DNA of 64,000 nucleotides from Phocaeicola intestinalis (GTDB taxonomy: Bacteria; Bacteroidota; Bacteroidia; Bacteroidales; Bacteroidaceae). The notes below the pieces were generated by a model. That model saw only the letters and a program-made list of their open reading frames with translations. It did not search any database and had not been told where the DNA came from. The position numbers were made by a program, and so were the translations under genes. Positions 1 through 6,343 of this stretch are shown in pieces (within the stretch, counting starts at the first letter, position 1; each line of letters starts with the position of its first letter). The DNA lies in assembly GCF_014837065.1 (NCBI RefSeq), contig NZ_JACSPP010000005.1, positions 62,001 through 126,000 of the forward strand. Reading direction: 5' to 3'.

Positions 1-932
1 GCAACAGGCCAACGGGATTCCTTATGGGAACGTGCCATGACCGCAATCGTATCCTCAAACAGCTTCTGAAATTCCGGATTCTTATAAACAAAAATCCGTG
101 GCATGATAATGTAGCGTTTGGATTCGTTGGGAGAAATGGATTCCGCAGAATCCAGATAATCTCCTATAGAGTCGCTTTCACTCCTATAAATGAGTTCGCT
201 ATTCCATCTCTTGGAAGGATTGTTATCAAGCTTATAAATAACTTCATGGGCATAGCCGTAATAAGAAGAATGATCAAGCACTGACAGCCTGTTTTTACCT
301 ATGTTATGTATCACAAACTCGACCGGACATCCTATCCACATCAATTTGCCTTTCTTGGAAGAGTAACCGAACACCGGATACAAACCGGTACGGGTTTGAG
401 CAATTTCGTATTCCTGAGCTATGTTCTGATGTATCAAATTCTTGACAGCCTGGATTGAAAAAGCGCATAAAGTAAGCGGCTTTTCAGGGCGGAACTTGTA
501 TTCCACGGTTTTACTTTCCGATTCAGGAAACAGCCTGTCTATAATTTCTTCTTTGTATCCCGCCAAAACAAAATCATCCAGCCTTTCTGAATATCCAAAT
601 CGGGCATAGCCGATATAAAGGTAGAAACCTTCGCAGTACGGACATTTGATTGTAAATCCCTTGTCCGAGCCTTCAATGCTTATATCTTCTTCATCAGGAC
701 AGTCGCCTGCTAACGGAAAGACGCTTTCTCCCGCTGGCTTCCCTCCCTTGGCAAGTTTCACGGACACGATAACCGGGCTTTGGGCACATCCGCCCTTAGC
801 GGAGTCCACGGACATGGTAAGTTCATACATCTGTTTATGAACCTGAATCCTTACGGTATCCCTCATGCTTCCCTTACCATAAGCCATGATAGGGAAAAGC
901 AGGCACAATATGAATGATTCTATCTTTATCAT
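1..932 (-). CDS. Secreted protein of unknown function, 3' end cut by window edge
   Basis: An open frame runs on the minus strand from an ATG at 930-932 off the left edge, so the C-terminus is missing (about 310 residues visible). The first ~20 residues (MIKIESFILCLLFPIMAYGK) look like a signal peptide, so the product is probably exported. A Cys-rich patch (KCPYCEGFYLYIGYARFGY) lies near residue 100, and later residues are rich in Lys, Ser and aromatic residues. I do not recognise the family. It is the most distal gene seen in the tRNA-Asp-linked element and is read in the same direction as the recombinase genes. A gap of about 100 bp separates it from the phosphoribosyltransferase-like gene, so it may have its own promoter. 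Confidence 0.7.
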   Translation of the reverse strand, partial: MIKIESFILCLLFPIMAYGKGSMRDTVRIQVHKQMYELTMSVDSAKGGCAQSPVIVSVKLAKGGKPAGESVFPLAGDCPDEEDISIEGSDKGFTIKCPYCEGFYLYIGYARFGYSERLDDFVLAGYKEEIIDRLFPESESKTVEYKFRPEKPLTLCAFSIQAVKNLIHQNIAQEYEIAQTRTGLYPVFGYSSKKGKLMWIGCPVEFVIHNIGKNRLSVLDHSSYYGYAHEVIYKLDNNPSKRWNSELIYRSESDSIGDYLDSAESISPNESKRYIIMPRIFVYKNPEFQKLFEDTIAVMARSHKESRWPV

Positions 933-1030
933 TGTTTTACGTTGTCAATAATGTCATACCATCAGCGGAATCCGCCATCATCCTCTCCAACTCAGAACTT
1001 TAGGTTGTCCGACTTTGTGAAATGTTCCTT

Positions 1031-1948
1031 TTATTCTTTCCCCGTTTTCACCGTCCGCCCCAAGAACAGGCCGGTAACGGAATTGGCTCCAAGCTGCATC
1101 AGCCTGCGTTTCATCTGCGTGAAGTTCTCGCCGGTGGACACGATGTCATCCACAAGAAAGACATCGCGTCCCTGAAAATAGACGGGATGGAATATGAGGT
1201 TGGAGAGCTTGTCAAGGCCGTGAGTGCCTTTCATCTGCTCACGGTCTTCCCTTATCCATGTGGCGCGGAAACCATCAACGATTTTCAGACACCGCGAAAG
1301 GAGGCTGCAAAACCGGGCGAAACGGGCGGCGTTGCGCTCACGGGTAGCCGCCGGGATGGGGATAAGCACGGCATTGGCCGCCTTTTCCTTGTAGAAAGGC
1401 ATACGGGCGATGCAAAGGGAGAAGATTTTGGCGACAAGGGCTGCCTGCTGTCCTTCCTTGAAGCGGAAAACCAAATTGCTGGTTTTGCGGTCTTCCACAG
1501 CGATGCCCTTGCAGCGCGTGGGGTAATAGTCATGGATATAGAAGCACAATGCGCCGTCGATGCGCATCTTGCCCTTGAAACGGGTGTTGTAGGGGAAGAA
1601 CTGGCGCACGAAATCGCTGTCGAAGGTGAAGCGGAGGATGTCGCGCCAAAGGGAAAGCGTGGCTTCGTCCTGCACGCGATAGACCTCGCCGTCGATGCTC
1701 TCCTTGTCGGCCAGACCGATGCCGATGCACAGGCGGTCATTGAAAGCGTCCTTCGATACGATGTACCAGTCGAAGGACTCGCATATCCGCACGATGTCGC
1801 ACTCCCGGCTGCACAGGAAATAAAACGTGTTGTCGGGCTTCTGGATTATCAGGAACTCGCCGGGCATCTCGGAGAGGATGAAGTAATTGCCCACTTGGGC
1901 TTCGGGTACTTCACTAAGAGGGACGGATATGTGGAGGTCTTCTATCAT
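1031..1948 (-). CDS. ComF-like phosphoribosyltransferase-domain protein
   Basis: This is a 305-residue protein if it starts at the ATG at 1948; a longer reading from a TTG at 1993 would overlap a hairpin, so I prefer the ATG. The C-terminal third carries the PRPP-binding signature of type I phosphoribosyltransferases (GRDVFLVDDIVSTGEN), with hydrophobic residues, two Asp and Thr-Gly in the expected order. This resembles ComF/GntX proteins, whose substrates are mostly unknown. The N-terminal ~180 residues are not recognised and show no zinc-finger cysteines typical of ComF. The gene is visibly GC-richer than the flanking chromosome, consistent with transfer on the element. It lies downstream of a terminator-like hairpin, so it is probably transcribed apart from the integrase operon. 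Confidence 0.75.
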   Translation of the reverse strand: MIEDLHISVPLSEVPEAQVGNYFILSEMPGEFLIIQKPDNTFYFLCSRECDIVRICESFDWYIVSKDAFNDRLCIGIGLADKESIDGEVYRVQDEATLSLWRDILRFTFDSDFVRQFFPYNTRFKGKMRIDGALCFYIHDYYPTRCKGIAVEDRKTSNLVFRFKEGQQAALVAKIFSLCIARMPFYKEKAANAVLIPIPAATRERNAARFARFCSLLSRCLKIVDGFRATWIREDREQMKGTHGLDKLSNLIFHPVYFQGRDVFLVDDIVSTGENFTQMKRRLMQLGANSVTGLFLGRTVKTGKE

Positions 1949-1991
1949 CTTTGGGGCTTTTTCTGCCCAAAGATAAGGGTTTGGAGGATAC

Positions 1992-2035
1992 AAAACGAGC
2001 CTTGCCCGGTTTATTTCACGGACAAGCCCCGTTTT
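1992..2035 (-). terminator. Terminator-like hairpin after the recombinase operon
   Basis: Arms of 17 nt at 1992-2008 and 2019-2035 pair with a few mismatches or wobbles. Read on the minus strand the second arm ends in TTTT. It lies just after the stop of the 106-residue gene and before the ATG of the ComF-like gene, as expected for the end of the integrase transcript. Confidence 0.5.
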
Positions 2036-2051
2036 TGTGGGATTTCAGTTT

Positions 2052-2372
2052 TCAGGCTTCGTTACTCTCCTTCAATCGGCAGCGTTCCTCCTTCGCCTTT
2101 TTCTTTGCTTCCTTCTTCGCCTCCAGTTCGTTCAGGATTTGCTTCAAAGGCTTCACTGCATCGGGACGTTCTTTCTTGAAGTGTTTGAAATAGATGTCCT
2201 CGATGAATTGGGGTAAAGGGGCTTTCCATGTTTCCTGCCGATGGTTGTCTATCTTGCCTAACTTATCGGGATTGAGACCGAGTTCACGCGCCATCTGTAC
2301 GTGGGTGTCGGACAGCCGATGTTTTTTCTGCGCCGTTATCCACTTTTCTATCTGCGATTTGTTTGTAGCCAT
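2052..2372 (-). CDS. Small conserved protein of unknown function (106 aa)
   Basis: A 106-residue protein with a helical, charged composition. The N-terminal part (MATNKSQIEKWITAQ, then RLSDTHVQMARELGLNPDKL) could form a small helix-turn-helix, and the C-terminus is a Lys/Glu-rich helix. I recall similar short proteins from Bacteroidales genomes but know no function. It starts 12 bp after the stop of the RhuM-like gene, and together with the two recombinase genes it forms a tightly packed series. This suggests co-transcription and a role linked to element maintenance or regulation, which is inference. The start is the only early ATG. Confidence 0.65.
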   Translation of the reverse strand: MATNKSQIEKWITAQKKHRLSDTHVQMARELGLNPDKLGKIDNHRQETWKAPLPQFIEDIYFKHFKKERPDAVKPLKQILNELEAKKEAKKKAKEERCRLKESNEA

Positions 2373-2384
2373 ATTTCCTGTTAC

Positions 2385-2798
2385 TTAATTGTATGAAATG
2401 AATGTCTGGTTGTCCGAAGCGTTGAACACGACAAGGACTTCGGGCTGCTTCTCCTTCAGCCGCTTGTACTCGCACAGGGAGTTCAGCACCCATTCGCGGA
2501 ACAGCTTCGTACAATAGGTGTTGATGCGGAAGCTGAGGAAAATGACGGCCTCCAGATTATAGTAGGTAACGTATCGCTTATCCTGCTTCTCCGTGATGGT
2601 TGCCTCGCTCTCGTTCAGGATGCGCGACTTGAAGATGGAGCGCATATTGGCGTCTATCGTCTGGATGAACACTCCGAACAGGCGGGCAAGCTCATGTTTG
2701 GTGAGCCATACGTTGCCGTTCTCCAGCCTGACGCTGACTGTGGGGTGGCGGTTGATGTCCTCCAGCCCGGTGATGGTGATGTTTCCTCTGTGTAGCAT
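2385..2798 (-). CDS. RhuM-like protein, short form
   Basis: This 137-residue protein contains a segment typical of the RhuM/virulence-protein family: a putative DNA-binding helix region with WLTKHELARLFGV, then ITEKQDKRYVTYYNLEAVIFLSFRI, then a Trp-containing helix (REWVLNSL). Full RhuM proteins are usually above 300 residues, so only the N-terminal domain is present. No frameshift is visible, so this looks like a naturally short version or an evolved truncation. It lies 13 bp after the degenerate recombinase gene and 12 bp before the 106-residue gene, in one likely operon. Its role is unknown; association with mobile elements is common for the family. Confidence 0.65.
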   Translation of the reverse strand: MLHRGNITITGLEDINRHPTVSVRLENGNVWLTKHELARLFGVFIQTIDANMRSIFKSRILNESEATITEKQDKRYVTYYNLEAVIFLSFRINTYCTKLFREWVLNSLCEYKRLKEKQPEVLVVFNASDNQTFISYN

Positions 2799-2811
2799 AG
2801 GGGTATCGTTT

Positions 2812-3453
2812 TTATTTGGTGGGACAATATACGGATTTATTGGTTGTCATGATGTATTGCGCCGCAATTTTTTCAAACGGGGTGCAGTTACGCGCCACTC
2901 TGTCCATTTCGCGCTTGATGATGCGGTCGGTAACATAAGCATGGCGGCCGCGCAGGTCGAACCGCCCTAACATGCGGCATACCGTACCGGTGGATATGCC
3001 GTTTTTTGTCGTTATCGTATCCTTGAACGTATGGTAAGCCAGATACATGGTCATGTTCTTTTCGATGCCGCAGAGTTCCGCAATCTCTTTCAGATAGACA
3101 TTCAGCCGTTGGTTGCTGGGGACGGGCAACAGTTCATCCGTTCCGGCAAACCGGACTTTGTACTTCTCCAATATCATTTGTGGGACAGGCAGCAGGGGAA
3201 TGTGGATGAAAGCGTCGGTCTGCTCCCTTACCATGAAAATCCACTTCTGCCCGTACTTGTTGTGGAAATTCTCTTTACGGAGGGATTTCAGGTTCTGGTA
3301 ATGCAGGCCTGTAAAGCTCGAAAAGATGAAAAGGTCACGCACCTGTTCCAAACGCGGTGTGTCAAACGTGGCTTTCATCAGTCTGCTCAATTCCTTTTCG
3401 TTCAGACTCACCGCCGTTTGTCTGGCTCTAAGCTGTCTTTCTATCGTTCTCAT
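2812..3453 (-). CDS. Short tyrosine recombinase paralogue lacking catalytic residues
   Basis: A 213-residue protein that aligns along its length with the C-terminal catalytic domain of the recombinase encoded just upstream (compare DLFIFSSFTGLHYQNL with DVFVFSCWTGLAYIDV). It lacks the N-terminal arm-binding and core-binding domains. In the second catalytic box the paralogue has HLARHTFAT, while this protein has YLAYHTFKD, so the box Arg is replaced by Tyr. LGH is changed to LGR, while the late Tyr (HAYV) is retained. It is therefore probably inactive for strand cleavage. The frame is intact and the gene starts 14 bp after the upstream stop, which suggests a retained accessory or regulatory role. 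Confidence 0.75.
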   Translation of the reverse strand: MRTIERQLRARQTAVSLNEKELSRLMKATFDTPRLEQVRDLFIFSSFTGLHYQNLKSLRKENFHNKYGQKWIFMVREQTDAFIHIPLLPVPQMILEKYKVRFAGTDELLPVPSNQRLNVYLKEIAELCGIEKNMTMYLAYHTFKDTITTKNGISTGTVCRMLGRFDLRGRHAYVTDRIIKREMDRVARNCTPFEKIAAQYIMTTNKSVYCPTK

Positions 3454-3467
3454 ATTTGTCCTCCTTT

Positions 3468-4691
3468 CTATAATGCGTTCATGGATACATGCAGCCTGTC
3501 GGAAAGGGCTTCCATCTCGCTGCCGCTTTTCTGGTTGATTACCTTCGCGTAGATTTGCGTAGTGCGAATATTAGTATGTCCCAACATTTTTGATACGGAT
3601 TCTATTGATACTCCGTTAGTTAGCGTAACGGTTGTGGCGAACGTGTGTCTTGCGAGGTGATAGGTCAGATTCTTCCTAATTCCGCAAATATCAGCGAGTT
3701 CCTTCAGATATGCGTTCATCTTCTGATTGCTCGGCATGGGCAGGGCACGGTGGTCGGGCTGTTTACCCTTGTACTTTTGCAGGATGCGCAGGGGAATGTC
3801 CAACAGGCGCACGTTGATGGGCACACCGGTCTTATGGCGCTTGGAGATAATCCAATAGTTGCCGTCCAGATACTTCTGGATATGTTCGTCTTTGAGCAGA
3901 TATACGTCTATGTACGCCAACCCCGTCCAACAGGAAAATACAAAGACGTCGCGCACCCGTTGCAGGCGTTCCACTTCAATCTCCTTGTCCATAATGCTCT
4001 GGAGTTCGTCCATTGTCAGAAAGCCTTTGTCCACCTGAACGAAGGTGATGGGCTGCGTGAATGGGTTGAACTGGATAAGACCGGCGTTCCTTGCGCGGGT
4101 AACGGCTTTCTTGAACAGTTGCATCATCTTCGAGGTGGCGTTGTGGCCGACCTTCTTGTCCACACGCAGGAAGTTGCGGAAGCCGTTGATAAATTCCTCG
4201 TTGATTTCCGTCAATGGAATGTCTTTATACTTTTCTTTCCTGAACCTGAACTGAATGTATTCTTCCATACGGCGGTATGTCAGGTCGTATTTCTTGTAGG
4301 TGTTCTGTGAGAGCGACGTGCCCACTTCCTTCCGCTTTTCCTCGTTCATCTTCTTGAACACGGTCAGCAGCGTGTTGGCTTTCGTTTCAATGCCCAGATA
4401 GATGTTCTTCAGCTTCAGCGGTGAAGGGTAGCGGTTGTTTTCGATTTCCTTTTCGTAGATGCGGGTAATGTCGGTCTTGATTTTCTCTATCTGCGTGCGC
4501 AAATACACCGCCGTCGCACTACGACCGACTACGCCACCGTCCTTCCACATCTTCTTATCCACCATTAACTGTGAGTTGAACTGTACCTGTTCGCTGTCAA
4601 TGGTGATGCGAACCATGATAGGATACTGCTTGTCCTTTCCCTGTTCCCTTTTCCTTGCGTAACAAAGTACGCTGAATGTGTTCCGTTTCAT
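3468..4691 (-). CDS. Tyrosine recombinase (integrase) of the tRNA-Asp-linked element
   Basis: A 407-residue site-specific recombinase of the Bacteroidetes mobile-element type. Residues 1-100 form the arm-type DNA-binding domain, about 105-205 the SAM-like core-binding domain (YRRMEEYIQFRFR, NGFRNFLRV), and 215-400 the catalytic domain. HLARHTFAT supplies the box II His and Arg, LGHTNIRTTQIYAKV the second His and nucleophilic Tyr. The usual box I Arg position reads TGLAYID, without Arg; loss of this residue is known in IntDOT-type integrases, so the enzyme may still be active. It is transcribed away from tRNA-Asp, whose 3' end faces it, the usual layout of an element integrated near a tRNA gene. 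It heads the operon with the degenerate paralogue. Confidence 0.9.
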   Translation of the reverse strand: MKRNTFSVLCYARKREQGKDKQYPIMVRITIDSEQVQFNSQLMVDKKMWKDGGVVGRSATAVYLRTQIEKIKTDITRIYEKEIENNRYPSPLKLKNIYLGIETKANTLLTVFKKMNEEKRKEVGTSLSQNTYKKYDLTYRRMEEYIQFRFRKEKYKDIPLTEINEEFINGFRNFLRVDKKVGHNATSKMMQLFKKAVTRARNAGLIQFNPFTQPITFVQVDKGFLTMDELQSIMDKEIEVERLQRVRDVFVFSCWTGLAYIDVYLLKDEHIQKYLDGNYWIISKRHKTGVPINVRLLDIPLRILQKYKGKQPDHRALPMPSNQKMNAYLKELADICGIRKNLTYHLARHTFATTVTLTNGVSIESVSKMLGHTNIRTTQIYAKVINQKSGSEMEALSDRLHVSMNAL

Positions 4692-4712
4692 GCGCTTTTA
4701 AGTTTTTTGTTG

Positions 4713-4745
4713 CAAAAATACTGTTTGACAATCACTTGACGCAAT
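4713..4745 (-). promoter_or_regulatory. Candidate promoter of the recombinase operon
   Basis: On the minus strand TATTTTTG (4713-4720) matches the Bacteroides -7 pattern TAnnTTTG, with ATTG 21 bp upstream (4742-4745) in the -33 position. The box lies 21 bp before the integrase ATG. Confidence 0.45.
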
Positions 4746-4922
4746 CCACAGGCGGACACTTGGCGGCTATGAAACAGACATTTGAGGGTCATTGTCGTGT
4801 ATCCTCATGAAATGAATCGTAAACGTGCCGGTTGTTTCCTTTTTCTGCTCAGGATTTTAGGTTACGGCGTGTCGATAAAATTGAACGTAAACAACGACAA
4901 ATCAACGACATATCTACGAAGT

Positions 4923-4966
4923 CGTAACCAAAATTCCCGTTTTTTTTCTTGGTTACGATTTGGTTA
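4923..4966. repeat. Inverted and direct GGTTAC repeats next to the integrase
   Basis: CGTAACCAA (4923-4931) and TTGGTTACG (4949-4957) are perfect inverted copies. A further TTGGTTAC begins at 4960. This ~400-bp gene-free stretch between the integrase and the tRNA is where arm-type integrase or excisionase sites would be expected. The assignment as integrase sites is inference. Confidence 0.35.
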
Positions 4967-5020
4967 CTCGATTTGTCCAATTTTCGACTTCCAACGGGGT
5001 ATTCATCTGTCGTGGTATAA

Positions 5021-5059
5021 CAAAAAAATATCCCCAAAGTTACTGACTTTGAGGATATT
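5021..5059 (-). terminator. Rho-independent terminator of tRNA-Asp
   Basis: On the minus strand a 14-bp stem (arms 5046-5059 and 5027-5040, one wobble, 5-nt loop) is followed by seven T residues. It lies 36 bp beyond the tRNA 3' end. Confidence 0.8.
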
Positions 5060-5095
5060 GTCTTCGACTTTCTTATTTCAGTCTTTTTTCGTAAG

Positions 5096-5169
5096 CGGTG
5101 CGTACGGGACTCGAACCCGTGACCCCATGCGTGACAGGCATGTATTCTAACCAACTGAACTAACGCACC
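5096..5169 (-). tRNA. tRNA-Asp (anticodon GTC)
   Basis: The minus strand folds as a canonical tRNA. The acceptor stem is GGTGCGT/ACGCACC with G73, and the anticodon loop CTGTCAC is closed by CATGC/GCATG with anticodon GTC. The T arm is ACGGG-TTCGAGT-CCCGT. CCA is not encoded. A consensus promoter lies upstream and a strong terminator downstream. Its 3' end points at the integrase, so it is the probable attachment locus for the element. Confidence 0.97.
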
Positions 5170-5210
5170 ATTTTGTTTTTCTTTCGTTGCTACCTCTCTC
5201 GATTGCGATG

Positions 5211-5241
5211 CAAAGGTACAATGTTTTTTGTAATTTCCAAA
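5211..5241 (-). promoter_or_regulatory. Promoter of tRNA-Asp
   Basis: On the minus strand TTTG (5238-5241), a 19-bp spacer and TACCTTTG (5211-5218) match the Bacteroides primary sigma consensus exactly. The -7 box is 41 bp upstream of the tRNA 5' end. Confidence 0.75.
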
Positions 5242-5329
5242 CTTTTAGGAGATGTTTTTTAGAAAAAAGTTAAAAAGCTTTTGAGTATCAGAATAAAAAG
5301 CTATATTAGTAGATAAAAAGAAATGTAAT

Positions 5330-5920
5330 ATGGATATGCGCATTTTTCAGGTACACTCAAATAAGGCGCTTCCACATGTAGGAAGTATTCTTATTGCTTC
5401 TCCGCTATTGTATGATTATCATTTTGCACGTTCCGTTGTTTTGATGGTGACACATAACATAGAAGGAAGTATGGGTATTGTGATGAATAAAAATTTCAGA
5501 TACCTTATTGCACTGAACCAGTTAGTGCCGAAATTGGCAGCTGTGCCTGCTATCCCGATATTTAAAGGAGGACCTGTTGATCGTGATACGATTTTCTTTT
5601 TGCATGTGCTTGGCCATTTAAAAGGTGCTTTAGACTTAGGAAACGGGCTTTATCTGAATGGTGATTTCTCGGCGGTGATACAATATATCTTGAATGGAAA
5701 TCCGGTAGAGGGGTTTATCCGTTTTTTTGCTGGTTATGCGGGTTGGGAACATGAACAGTTGGAAAAAGAAATAGATGATGATTCGTGGATGGTAGGTGAG
5801 GGAACTAAAACTCATCTGTTGGATGAAGATTATCATAATCTTTGGTTCAATAGTATGAATGAGCTTGGGAAGCCTTATAGTTTATGGGCTACTTATCCTC
5901 AATATCCGTCTTGTAACTGA
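5330..5920 (+). CDS. YqgE/AlgH family protein
   Basis: A 196-residue protein of the YqgE/AlgH (UPF0301) family. The family hallmarks are present: an N-terminal GSILIASPLLYDYHFARSVVLM strand-helix, then GSMGIVMNK, then a GGPVDRDTIFFLH turn, then the FAGYAGWEHEQLEKEI core. The family is small and cytoplasmic with no established biochemical activity, although AlgH is linked to alginate regulation in Pseudomonas. The length is normal. ATG 5330 is used; ATG 5336 is a second possible start. It is a single gene with the divergent tRNA-Asp upstream and about 420 bp of non-coding sequence downstream. Confidence 0.9.
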   Translation: MDMRIFQVHSNKALPHVGSILIASPLLYDYHFARSVVLMVTHNIEGSMGIVMNKNFRYLIALNQLVPKLAAVPAIPIFKGGPVDRDTIFFLHVLGHLKGALDLGNGLYLNGDFSAVIQYILNGNPVEGFIRFFAGYAGWEHEQLEKEIDDDSWMVGEGTKTHLLDEDYHNLWFNSMNELGKPYSLWATYPQYPSCN

Positions 5921-5970
5921 AGAAAAGGATGGACCCGATTCTGCTAAAATAATGATATAGGGTCATTCGC

Positions 5971-6014
5971 TGTAAGATTATTAATCTTCCGTTTGGAAGA
6001 TTAATAATCTTACA
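5971..6014. repeat. Perfect 20-bp hairpin in the yqgE to EF-G2 gap
   Basis: Arms 5971-5990 and 5995-6014 are exact reverse complements with a GTTT loop. There is no T-run, so it is not a simple terminator. The rest of 5921-6343 has no supportable gene. The stretch may be the upstream regulatory region or leader of the EF-G2 gene. Confidence 0.7.
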
Positions 6015-6343
6015 CCAGACGAAGTTATCTGCGTTGGGAGAAGCGGTGAACGGAATGGAGGCAGCATGCTGGAACTGTGACATCAACAAAATGCACAAAT
6101 TCATACCGCGCATAGTATAACTGGAATGGCTTATGAAGTATATCTTTGTTTTGAAGGTCTATCAAAAGGTATATCAATTGGAGGGAATACGGAGATTTCA
6201 TAAGATAAAATCTGTCTTAAAACATAGTTTAGTAACACTGGCTAAAACATTGCATTTCTCGACATTAATTCCTAATTTGCACCCCATTAAGTAAGAGATA
6301 TGAAAAGCATATCCTTTTGTTGTTTATTAAAATCTTGAATACC

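Noticed and set aside
24-284. 86-codon plus-strand frame at the left edge
   Set aside because: It lies opposite the partial secreted-protein gene and has no support.
1022-2179. 385-codon plus-strand frame across the ComF-like and 106-aa genes
   Set aside because: It overlaps two minus-strand genes with recognisable features and crosses a terminator hairpin; it shows no family features.
4782-5150. 122-codon plus-strand frame before tRNA-Asp
   Set aside because: It overlaps the tRNA and its terminator on the other strand; no coding signs.
6020-6343. Possible small gene between the 5971 hairpin and EF-G2
   Set aside because: Only short frames without starts, motifs or codon usage of neighbouring genes; better read as leader or decayed DNA.
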